Positions 1-10,473 of a stretch of DNA of 64,000 nucleotides are shown here, one piece after another. Position 1 is the first letter of the stretch. Each line of letters starts with the position of its first letter. The DNA lies in contig OY756142.1 in the NCBI GenBank assembly GCA_963576785.1, forward strand, positions 3,348,001 through 3,412,000, given 5' to 3'. The position numbers and the translations under genes were made by a program. This DNA is from Chlorophyllum brunneum (Eukaryota > Basidiomycota > Agaricomycetes > Agaricales > Agaricaceae). The notes under the pieces were generated by a model. It was not told the DNA's origin. It did not search any database and was given only the letters and a program-made list of their open reading frames with translations.

Positions 1-204
1 GACAGTCTCCCACACTTGGCTCAAGAGTACTAAATCCTCTGTTGGTCCACTTGGCTTACTCAGCCAGGTTTGGGTCTAAGTTGACTCCGGGGTCCGGTTC
101 ACTGGTATCTGTCCCGCAAGGGCATGGGTATTAGGGTCTCCCAAATGGGGGGCCCTAAACTTTGTAAATTGGCCTTAGGCCACAATTCAAAAAAAAAAAA
201 AAAA
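1..204 (+). mobile_element. possible 3' end of a non-LTR retroelement (poly-A tail)
   Basis: This non-coding stretch ends in a run of 16 A (189-204). Directly after it, the sequence becomes a near-identical copy of the Yta7 gene found at 14.2-16.4 kb. A unique segment ending in poly-A at the edge of a gene copy is what a LINE or SINE insertion leaves. The 5' end and any target-site duplication lie outside the window, so the element cannot be typed. A plain A-tract at a rearrangement breakpoint is the alternative. Confidence 0.3.
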
Positions 205-2425
205 TTGAGGTTCTGCACTGGAACAATCCATCGGTTGATTGACTTCACCAAGCATTGGCACTGGTGTAACCTGTGTAGGTTGTAAGGGTTGCATAGGTTC
301 AACAACCTGTGCCGAAGGAGCGAAGTGTACTGTCCTCGCATGTAAGGGCGTATTCTGCCCAACAATATCCAGCGGGTCCCGTTCCTCGTCTTCCTCCGTC
401 GACATCCTCGACCTCTTCGACTCCCTCTCCGTCGCTTCTCCATTCTGTCCCTGCCCTTCATCCTCCTCGTGCGAACTTCCCGCACTTCCTCCCCGCTGCC
501 GCTTCAACCTCCTCTCAAGCTTCACGGGATCCGTAATCGAAATCTCCAATAACTGCCCACTACTCCTCGTACTCCTCCTCGTCGCAGCTTCCTCTCGTTC
601 CTTCTCCTTCTCCCTCTCCTTCTCTTTTTCCTTCTCCCTATTTTTTCGATGCTCATCTCGACGTTGACGCTCACGAACAGCCATCCTCTCACATTCCAAC
701 TTCAACATTGGATCAAACTCTTGAATGCTCACTTGTGCTGCAGTGAGCATGGCTTGAGCTTTGTACATCCGATCCATATCTTCATAAGCACGTATCTCGG
801 TGTTCCGCACGATCTTGATGATGTCCTCTAGGAAATCTTGAGGTGTGAGGTAACGTCCCTTGTACAAATCCACATGCATCTTCTCTAGATCGACGTCATG
901 TAAGCGAGGCTCGGGAGGTAAGATTGGCGCTGGGGCATCAACATCCATATGATTGTTGATCACGACTTGCTCCTGTTGCTGCTGTTGCTGATCGACAGCT
1001 TCAACGATGCCATTGACTTGCGGAGCCGGCGCCTCTGTCAGATTGGTCTCAGTTGCAGTTGTTATAGTTACTGTGACCTCTGTTTGAACGGCAGGTTCAG
1101 AGAAATCATAATTATACTCCTCCTATAAACCATCAAATCATGTGAGCCAAAACTCAGCGTCAAAAGAAAAAAAGGCACAGCCACTTACAGGAGCCCGCTT
1201 CGTAAACCTCTTAAACTTCCTCTTCAGCTCCGTCAAGATCGGTCCTAACCGATACTTCAACAGCGTAATCGTCTTCTGGTCACTCTCAACTTGCAATGCC
1301 AACTCGGCCGCCGTAGGTTTCCTCGGTTCCAACGGTGGAGCAACAGGTAATTCTTCCAGCACCCGTTTCTTCCTTTTGACTCCATCTGGGAATTGGTTTG
1401 GCGGTCGACGAATGTCATGGATAAGCGGCGTAAAGAATTCTTCCCGTCGAGCCTCAGTAGGCGCGGTGATAGCTACGCGGTTCTCTCTCATACGCCCAAA
1501 CCATTGTTTGACATCATATGGTAGTTGAGAGAATTCACCATCAATGAGGGCCAGGAGGAGAACAGGTTCAGTTGGCGATAGGGTGTCTAGCATAGCACGA
1601 ACGGTCGACCGTGATGTTTCCGATACGGCTGCGCACCAGCCGAGAAGAGAAGGAATATAGATAATCGAGGGCTGATGGCGTTTGGCTTCGACAAAGAGTT
1701 GCACGATAGCAGCTTCCACAGTCTAAGCGAGCCAACTTTAGAAAGAACGAACAAACATCCATTCGACAACGGAATCATTTACCCGAGTTGAATCACCCGG
1801 TAATGTGCCGAGTTCCAACGTCTGGATATGATAGCCTTCCAGGTGGTGTAAAGCCGCAGCGCCTACGTAGCTCTGTCCCATTCCGACGGAGCCGTGAACT
1901 AGTATTCGGGGGCGATAAATGCGTAAGGTTTGCATCGCTAAAAGGAGGGCATTATTAGCGATATACTTCTCATCGAGAAGCGATACATACACTGAGAAAA
2001 CATTTCCCGGTCAAGCGCACCCTCTTCTCCGCCTTCGTCTTCATACTCAAAGCGCTCAGCTTCTTTTCCAGGGGCAAAACCTTGTTGATAGCGTCCTTGA
2101 CCTTTTCTAGAGTGTCGCCAAGGAGAGGTACAAATTGTTGAGGTAGGGGTGATGCAGCCGAAGATGACGATCGGGCGGAAGAAGGAACGAGCTCTAAAAA
2201 GGGATTCATCAATGTGAAGGACTCTAGTCAGCAGTTCAAGGTACATACTCTTGATCGAGATCATGAAATCCCGCAACTGAACATTGATTGTCTCGGGCTT
2301 CAATAACAATCGCTCAGTCGACTTGTATATCTGAGGGTATCTGCGCTGAACGGCGTTGAGAGCAGTCTCTGTGCATAGAGCCTAACGCAGTCATTGGTTT
2401 AGCAGCCAACCCAATCAAGCAAATC
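205..2425 (-). pseudogene. truncated recent duplicate of the Yta7/ATAD2-like gene
   Basis: This is a copy of about 14216-16440, including introns, and covers the second AAA region through the bromodomain and acidic/basic tail. The 193-codon stretch at 1138-1719 translates identically to the one at 15146-15727. The copy lacks the N-terminal acidic region, the whole first AAA module and about the last 225 codons. A 10-nt deletion after position 2048 (relative to 16057-16066 in the intact gene) shifts the frame in the exon upstream of the second AAA region. The left edge meets a poly-A tract and the right edge fuses into a FunK1 sequence. It cannot make a working Yta7, although a short bromodomain-bearing transcript is conceivable. 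Confidence 0.9.
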
Positions 2426-3557
2426 GAAATGTGGGGTTCCAAAACATCTTTTTGGGGTGGACGCATGCATCACCGGCCATTATACAGCGTCGAAATCCGT
2501 CACTCAGGACGAGGTTGCGGTAGTTATACAGGTCAAGAAATCCAACAAAGCTGCTCAGGACGTAAGTGCAAAGCTCCTTGCTGCGCATTGCTCTCACAAA
2601 ATTGTTCCAAGATGGTGGCGATAGTCAACCACATCATGAACAGAACAACGACCCCTGTCGCATGTGGATGTACAGTGTGCGTTTCCAGCTTATCCTTGCT
2701 TGATACATCTCTGACTACTCAGAAGATTATACTGTGATAGCAATGTACTGCTTTTCGCGTTCTCATTCAGTCAAGTCGAGCCTTCAAGTTTACAAAGATA
2801 TCTCGGGCCGTGTGAACTTCCTTTCTCTCTATCTCAGGGTGACACGACCCTCATCCAGGACTTCCCTTTATTTTTTAACGTGATGCTTCCACGATTGGAG
2901 TATGACCCACAGTTTATCCTGTGAAAGACAAAGAAACACCACAATATGTGTACAAACTCGGTACCCCGGAAGCCCTGCGCTTATTCAAATTGTTGTTCAA
3001 TATTCGGACTCCTTATGTCAGTGGAAGGAGAACATGTATATTGCGGGTCGTCAAGTTGAGGGCTATGACGGCGCACTCGTTGGTACAGTCAAAGGTGGTG
3101 GGAAGGAATTTGCAGTGAAAGATGTGTGGCTCGACGAAAGATCGCGGACAGAAGGGCAGGATGCCGCGGACATGTTCAAACGCTTGAAGAAGATTTCAAA
3201 GGAAGATTATGGATGGGCTCCCTCGCTCCTCCGGTCAGCCTCGGATCGCGTGTTCGGGGAAGGTTGTGGAGAGTATTTTATGGAAACTGTGTGCGACAGC
3301 GAACTCATGAAGACGAGGGCTCAGTCAGCTCTGGCCAACCCTGCTCCGGACTTGATTATTTTCAACCTGGGGAACCCGAGGAAGGCGGGTACGCCAACCA
3401 TAACGAGGAAGAACGCCACGTATACGACCAGAACATCATGGGAAACTCCACTTACATTGGCTCCAGTTTGGATGCTAGTAGTTCAGACTACCCCGAATAT
3501 GGAGGAGTTGGAGTATCAATAGACGAGAACAAATTTTCGGTGGCTGGAAGTTCATGA
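2426..3557 (+). pseudogene. FunK1 kinase pseudogene A
   Basis: This is a decayed relative of the two intact FunK1 genes at 6999-9895 and 10474-13100. Homology starts inside exon 1, at the segment matching SEIPGCNFKVDACIT. It continues through the exon 2 segment (PCRMWMY), the SRSHSVK segment and the large exon 4 block (EGYDGALVGTVK, VKDVWLD, the YGWAP region, ending near GNST). Frames shift repeatedly and several expected splice boundaries are disturbed. The first roughly 140 codons and the whole C-lobe with the HRD catalytic loop are missing. It is clearly more diverged from the intact copies than the abutting Yta7 copy is from its source, so the two neighbours differ in age. Confidence 0.85.
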
Positions 3558-4217
3558 TAGTTATCGGTCCACCAACGCAAGTATTATTATATGGCGCCCC
3601 TGTTGTTCTGGTTTCCTTACATTTTAATGACTCCACAACCTTCCAATCCCTGTCACAGGAGCGGTGCAAGTATGGCCAAAGAATGTCGACGAATATTGGA
3701 ATCCGTGGCAAGATAGTTTTGATAGGTTTTCTGATGATCATTTAGAAACCATCGAAGCTGATGAACATAAACTGACTGCCACTATCACTACACCCTATAT
3801 GATCATATTCCTATCTTCCCGGCCTGAGACCATTGTCACTCTTGGGTCGCGGGGGTAAAAATTAGGGAAAAAAGATTGGTTCCCTGCCTTATGGAAGAGG
3901 TGCGCCTCACACATGGCTCGCAGAAGAAAAGGGGGTTGACTGACATGTAGTCATCCTGTGCAATTCAAACCCAAGAAACTTCTCCTCGTTGCGAACCCAC
4001 CGTAACCCGACCATCAGATCTTGGAGCGCATTCGGGAACGACGGACTCCGCACCATCATCCCATGACGAACTAACGGGAGAGGTCTTCTCCAATTCACTC
4101 TGCGTACACATAAGGGAAGGGGTAAAATAGCCTTTAAAGGTGCCAGGCATCACCTTCGCGAATGATTGAAGTGATTCCCTCTCTCCTCTGGACCGACCCT
4201 CAACTACATTGCTCAAA
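3558..4217. other. no recognisable gene
   Basis: Only short, unrelated open frames are present on both strands. The stretch separates the FunK1 remnant from the DUF6533 gene and would hold that gene's promoter. Confidence 0.4.
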
Positions 4218-5714
4218 ATGGAGAGTCAGCTTCTGAACCAGTTAAGACTGCTTGAGACGGGAGTTGTGGAATCCAAAAATATCAATGTACGTTTTATTTC
4301 ACGGTGTGTGTCCGAAAACAGCTCAATTGGGCGGCGACTATAGTCCACTACCCGTATGTCACAGTAACAGGTTATAAACCATCCAGGGTTCTAGCTCATA
4401 TCGTCCTGGAAAGTGGTCGGCCTGACAATCATAGTAGCTTGCTTGTTTATTACTCTTTTGCTTCCTCTAATATTCGACCAAGCTCTTTGACTGGCTGTTG
4501 AATATGGAGGTTTCATTCATATGGGGATCGGAATGGAACACCATGAAGGTGTTATATCTACTAACACGTTATATACCCTTTATCGATTTCCCGATGTTCT
4601 CGTATCGTAAGTTCACACACTAAGTGTACCAGGAATGCGTGGTTTATCATCATCCGGGTGCTACAGATATGTTCGGTTATGCTGTTCCTACACCTACATG
4701 TACAGCACTGTATGATATCGGAGTAAGTGAGTGTTAGGATCTGCTTCGCAGCCTGATGAGCCACTCACCACTTGGGTAGCGGTGTTTGTGATTGATGCCG
4801 TACTTTCGGAATGTAAGTATCGAAATCTCAATCATTGTCCGATATACTGAATATTCTTCACGGTGACTTTTTACACTCAGTGATCTTAACGATTCGAACA
4901 TGGGCCCTCTGGGGGGGAGGAAAACGCATGAATTATGCTCTATTTGGAACATTTTGTCTCATGGCGATTTCGACGTTTGCGTTGACTGGCGCATACCTGA
5001 AATTTTCCGGCCGTTAGTTCTCCACCACACCACAATTACGTCCAAAATGGCTGACGTTTTGGTTGTCATTCTGCAGACGGAACGTCACCTCTTCCAGGTT
5101 TCATTGGATGTATTCTTAAGGCCGCAGGTCCATATGTGGCAGCAATCTTAATTGTTCTCGCAACGTATGATACGGGTTTGTCGATTCAATCAAACACCTA
5201 TCACACACCCTGATGCTGAGGATCCAGGTACCCTCCTGCTGGTGATCATTCGGGGGATATCAGTTTGTAAGATGCCTTCCCCTCTTAGCCCCCTACAATG
5301 ACTTGGTCTCCGAGTTTAGACCGGTCGGGGACATCGTCTCGGCTCTTTGGAGTGGTTTACCGTGATGGTGCGAAGTGCTCCCTCCACCCTCTTTGCCGCA
5401 CATACTAACATATTACTACCCAGCGGTGCTATACTGCATGTGTATATTCGGTATGCAAACTATGATTAAAGTAAAGCGAGTGCCCTGACTCTCTTAGTGC
5501 TTTCTCTCCTCAATCTTATCTTGACATTTGTCCTGGTATGTTATCCCAAATCCTCACACACCGTCAATGGTCTTGACCCTATCATCCGTTCCTCGTAGAG
5601 CGACTACGCCACACTCATGGTGATGTAAATCGTGCTCCCCCGTATCGAATAATACTAGGAGATTGATTGATGACTCTCAGGTTGCAAGGGGCAATCCATT
5701 CCGTTCTGGCCTAA
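4218..5714 (+). CDS. DUF6533-type multi-pass membrane protein
   Basis: Many short exons can be joined into a protein with the layout of the basidiomycete DUF6533 family, whose function is unknown. The segments in order are LFDWLLNMEVSFIWGSEW, LYLLTRYIPFIDFP, a Cys-containing loop, SELILTIRTWALWGGGKR followed by a hydrophobic helix, PGFIGC with another helix, VVYRDAVLYC, LSLLNLILTFVL, and a final LQGAIHSVLA. Clear introns include about 4813-4880 and about 5012-5076, and a last one joins ATGGTGAT to GTTGCAAG. The first two or three junctions (4287-4500 and around 4720) are uncertain, because the obvious introns there are unusually short. The ATG at 4218 gives a plausible N-terminus. The C-terminus stops right after HSVLA, where I would expect a few more residues, so a slightly truncated gene is possible. 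Confidence 0.6.
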
Positions 5715-6998
5715 ATGCCCAAGACAGAGGAAATGCAGGGATGAGGTCATAGTGTGTCAATCAATCCTGGGGTTGCTCTACCCTCGGGATGTCGGACATT
5801 CTCAAGGTGCTGAGGAATGGACGTGCAGAAAGCATTAAGATCTGATAGGAATGTCAATTCAAAATATACTATCTTGTACTGTATAGTGTTCACTACGTAC
5901 TCCCATGTCAGAATCCAGCTTATATATACATTTTTCATGTTGTAGCCGTTTAGCCTGATCGATCTTGTCATAGAACTGCTCAATGTTTGTGTGAAATGAG
6001 GTTGAAGCAAGGCGTCTGAACGTGATTTGAATGGAACGGATAATAATGGAAACCCACCCCCCTCCCCGATTATTCTGGCGAGAAGAAACGCGGTCGACAG
6101 CCACAATAGGGTAATCAATTACTAGTCATGGATTGGTCCTGGGTCGCAGCTCCGGGTTCGAATGGATCCCCATCCCCAAAGCGCTCAGATCCCGTCATGT
6201 GCAATTGTGGTGAGCCGGCGGATGGTCCAATTCCCTCCTATTGATTCTACAAATTGCTACCATCCCACTCACCGGGGTCTGTTTCTTGTTCTTTCTAAAA
6301 AAGCTAAAAAAGACGTCAGGTTATGCAACTCAAAGTTTGAAGTGCTGTGAACGGAAGTGTATCCAATCTGGGAAGGACAAAACACTCAGCAGTGATCTAT
6401 TGGGTTGGGACACACAATCCCGGCCCAATGTCAACCTGCCAGGAGGAAATGTGTTTTTGCCGACCAATTCATTATTTTTGAACTCTCAGGGCACCAGAAC
6501 TGAACCTTTACTCCGGTCACTAACTATCACAGGCTACACCTGGCTTTTTGTCCAGGACCATTGCGGACGGATATCTTCATTCTGAGATATCCTTGACCCA
6601 CCAGTGATTTCTAATGCTTCAAGCTGACACACCTAATACTAACGGTATTTTAGTTGCCTGTGTGGCCTTACATTCTGCTTCGGATCATTTTATAGACCAC
6701 ACTCTAGACGCCACATAGCCTTGTTTGGTCACTCATGCCTCATCTTTTTGTGCTCAAGTTGTTAAATATACCTAGGAGACTTGACTCAACGCTGTAATTC
6801 CCTGGCTCTCCCATACTTTCACATCGATATCAGTCCCGAAATTTCCTCGTCTATTGCTTGAATGAAGGAAACAGAGTCGGCAAGCAGGTTTGTTCATGAG
6901 CCTTTGGTTGTTCCGTGTGTGTCTGGTTAATGAGACGTATTAACTAGCCGTACAGCATTGCGGTAATGTGTCAAATTCAAACATCATGTGATTTGCTG
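5715..6998. other. no recognisable gene
   Basis: The open frames are short, have no family signature and no credible splicing partners. The last roughly 40 bp resemble the 5' flank of the FunK1 gene at 10474 and so belong to the duplicated FunK1 promoter/leader. Confidence 0.45.
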
Positions 6999-9895
6999 AT
7001 GTCAACCAGTGTCACACCACGACGTCGGAGATTAGAGGCTAACAAACACAAGCAGACCGACCTACGCACATTCATCGCAAACGAAATGATGACGGAGATG
7101 CTGGAATGCCCCCTGGATGAATTTCTACAGCATTATTCCCCCTTCTATCCAAGCACGGATTCTGTCAATGTCGCCGTAGAAGAGCTCAAAGGCAAGGACA
7201 TATTAAAACAGACAATTGACGACAGCGGGAAGTCCCAAGAGTATTTGGTTTTGGATGGCTTCGAGGATGCGCCTTCAGTCATGGGCCCTCCAGAAGAGAC
7301 TGTTTTCCTTTCCCTACAGAATATTGTTGATGCGTTGGGCAATGTTGGACTCACGCACGACCAGATTGGTGATCGAAAATGCCAGTTCTTTTACAAGGAC
7401 TGTCCCCGCAATCAAATGAAATCTGAAATCCCGGGATGTAACTTTAAAGTGGACGCATGCATCACTAGCAATCCTAACCCGCCTCACGTGGAGTCGAAAC
7501 GATCAAAGTATATCATCTCCTCAGACACTGCGTTGGTTGCAGAGTTCAAGAAACATGTCAAGGACGTCCGAGATGTGGGTTTGAAACTGCTTCAATAGCG
7601 TGCTTGGCTTTCTTAAATAGTTTTACAGAACCGCTTTAAATTGGTGTCAGCAGCCAATCACATTATGAATGACGACCCCTGCCGCATGTGGATGTACGGC
7701 GTATGTTTCTGGTTCATCTGGGCTTGGTACTTCTCTGACTATTCTGAAGATTACAATTGAAGACAACATGATGGCAGTGTGGTACTTTTCGCGATCTCAT
7801 TCAGTCAAGTCGAGAGCCTTCGAATTCACAAAGGTACCTTAGGTTGTGCGAACGCTCTTTTTTTTGTCTCTCTCTCCATTTCAGGACGTCAAGACCTTCA
7901 TTCGGGTGTTCCTCTCGTTTCTTTACGCGACGCGTCCAGAAATGGGGTACGACCCCACCATCCATCGGGTGAAATACAAAGGGAAACTGCAGTACGTTTA
8001 TGAGCTCAACACCCCGGAATCCATACGGTATTTCAGGACAATAGAACCGTTGTTCAACCCGCGAACTTTCTGTATCACGGGAAGAAAAACGCGCGTGTGG
8101 AGGGCCGTCGAAGTTGAGGGCTATGACGAAAAACTAGTCAACAAAGTCAAAGGTGATGGAAGGCGAGTTGCGGTGAAGGATGTGTGGCTTGACGTAGGAT
8201 CGCGGACAGAAGGGCAGAACCAAGCAGAGATTTTCAAACGCTTGGCTAATATACGGAGCGAAGATTACGCATGGGCTCCTCAACCTCTGGCACGGACCTT
8301 GGATCGCGCTTTCCGAGAAGGCGTTCAAGATTATTTCATGAAGATTGAGTGCGACAGTCAGCTCACGGAAACAAAGCATCGATTAATGTCTGCCAGTCCT
8401 GCTCCGGAGATTCTTGACTTCACACCTGAAGAGCCCACAAAGCAAGCTGGGCAGCATGGAGGCGGGAGCGAGGATAAGGGAGTTGAAGGGGCCGGGAATG
8501 AAGCAGTGGGAAATGAAGAGGGTAATGGTGAAGGTGATGGTAGCGATGCTGGTGGTGATCACCATGACAATGACGGTGGGAGTGAGGGTGAAGACGAAGA
8601 CGAATTCATGGACGAGGTGGGGGACTCCAACTACGACAATGTGATAGAAGGATCTACCCAGGCGACTGGCTATTCGAGCCTACCAGCTAACCTATTCGCA
8701 AATACCTCACAGGGTTTGCTAGACCCTCCACCGCGCTCATACCTAGCCAAGCGGCAATATCGCTTGGTTTACAGTGAAGTTGGACAATCACTGGCTATTA
8801 CTCAGGACCTCGGAATGACCTTCAATGCAATATTGGATGCTTTCGTTGGTGGGTTTCGTTCTCCTCTTGACCAAGTTGTGCCTAACACCCCTCTAAGGAC
8901 TAGTCCTATTATATCTTGCTAGATGGTTACATCGAGATATCAGTGCAAACAATGTCATAATGGTCACAAGAATCGATGGCTCTACTAGAGGGAAGCTCAG
9001 CGACCTAGAATATGCGAAGGACTTTGATGATAAAAGTGTCTGCACAGATCCTAAGACGGTGCATGCGATCTCTCAGTACACTGATCCCCATAGCTGACAC
9101 CCACTCGTACTCCAGGGGACGTTCTATTTCATGCCTCTGGAAATCCATTCCGCGTGCAGACTCTCCTTTAGTAAACGCGATGTAGGGTCTTATGATCTTG
9201 ATTGTGATCCCTTTTCTGTGGCTCCCTCTAACGCCAACCAAGTGGCTTCCCGTCTCGATAGCAAGAGCTTACCTCCACCAAAACATCAGTTTGCTCATGA
9301 AATAGAAGCACTGTGGTGGATCGCAGTCTGGATTCTCGTCTATCGGGTGGAGGTCAAGGATCCCGAAAGGCCTGACGCACGAAAGCTTCCAGACAAGATT
9401 TTTACGAATTCATGGAATCCGAGCCGTGCGAGGCATGAGTTCTTTATTGCAGAATCCATTGTTCCTTCGCTCTTGAAAAGCACCCACCGTAACCTCGCAC
9501 TCAATTCCATCCTCAATCCCCTGGACGACATTCGGAATGTGCTCCTGAATTCATACTATGAAGGAGAGATCATGTCGCATGGACAGTTTATCGATCTCTA
9601 CAAGGAAGTATGGGTACGACTGGCCAGACTAGTCATTGGAATTCGTGGAGTGGAGGGTGTGACCTTTGGAGAGATTGCTAAGGAAAAGCGTTCTAAGAGA
9701 AGGAAGGTTCCGAAGGTGGAGACGAGGGCTGGGGATGACGAAGACTACACACCTGGATCGGAAGAAACAACAACGGATGATGGAGAATCAAGGAAAAGGC
9801 AGAGGGTAGCAGGAGCCGATGACGGAGTGCAAACAAGAAAGAGCACTCACCCTGGAACTCAGATTCCCCGTAGAAGCCTGCGTCACACTGGGTGA
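6999..9895 (+). CDS. FunK1 fungal-type protein kinase (copy B)
   Basis: Six exons, 6999-7574, 7629-7700, 7750-7833, 7885-8848, 8898-9058 and 9116-9895, give 878 residues with all phases consistent. FunK1 proteins are kinase-like proteins expanded in mushroom-forming fungi; substrates are unknown. Visible features are a candidate ATP-anchoring lysine in VAVKDVWLD (K342), the catalytic loop HRDISANN (D579), and SDLEYAKD in place of DFG. A LWWIAVWILV segment and a basic, acidic-patched tail ending RRSLRHTG follow. Between the lobes lies an acidic Gly/Asp/Glu/His-rich insert (about 8430-8640) that copy C lacks. The ATG at 6999 is preferred over 6966 because it aligns with the only ATG of copy C and the 5' flanks match there. 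Exon 1 is 576 nt in both copies. The gene looks intact. Confidence 0.85.
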
Positions 9896-10190
9896 TCTCT
9901 TCCAACGTGCCGGATTGAAACGCAATCCTTAATAGTACACTTCAAGAATGTCTACGAATGTATATTACAATTTTGCTGGCCTGGCTCATTAAATATTGTA
10001 TAGTATATCAAACATCAAACAGCGAGTCTTTAAATTCTTCCGCAAGCCCGAGGCTACGAGCTGTTGAGAAGATCTACTGTACGATCGGAGAAGGAGTAAA
10101 TCTCGGAGAAGTTCCATGATCTTCTGACGACTTACATCGCCAAAGCTCGACAGTTCCTTCGGCCGTTTAAGTGGTACCATCTATTTAACT

Positions 10191-10434
10191 AATATAAACA
10201 CATAGGGTTAAAGCACAACAGATAAAATCTTGTACCTAATGAACAACATAGAGCCAACCCCTTAAGACCTACAAGTGTTCAAATGTTCAACGTTCAACTC
10301 CATTCGAAATCATTAACCTCCTTCACAGGGCCATCCCTATCCCACTCCATCCTATGCCTCCACACATTCCCGGGACACATCTCCCGTAGTTGTCCTGACT
10401 GTTCGGTGTTCGGCAGCGCAGTAGTAGTCTTGAG
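10191..10434 (-). pseudogene. remnant of the Yta7 gene 3' end
   Basis: This segment aligns with 13390-13721, the 3' flank and last codons of the intact Yta7 gene. Shared stretches include AATATAAACACATAGGGTTAA and the CCTATCCCACTCCATCCTATG block. It carries internal deletions and many substitutions. It sits between two FunK1 genes exactly as the real Yta7 3' end sits beside FunK1-C. This indicates that the duplicated unit was FunK1 plus the Yta7 3' end. The 295 bp between the FunK1-B stop and this remnant show nothing recognisable. Confidence 0.85.
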
Positions 10435-10473
10435 GTATATGACCATTGAAGTGCAGACATCATATATTTGCTG

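Noticed and set aside
2902..3522. FunK1-A as a functional shorter gene
   Set aside because: The frame drifts out of homology at both ends and lacks the kinase catalytic loop, so it is a fragment of a dead gene.
6120..6180. tRNA-like GGGTTCGAATGGATCC near 6152
   Set aside because: It has a B-box-like string, but no A box at the right distance and no acceptor stem or anticodon arm that pairs.
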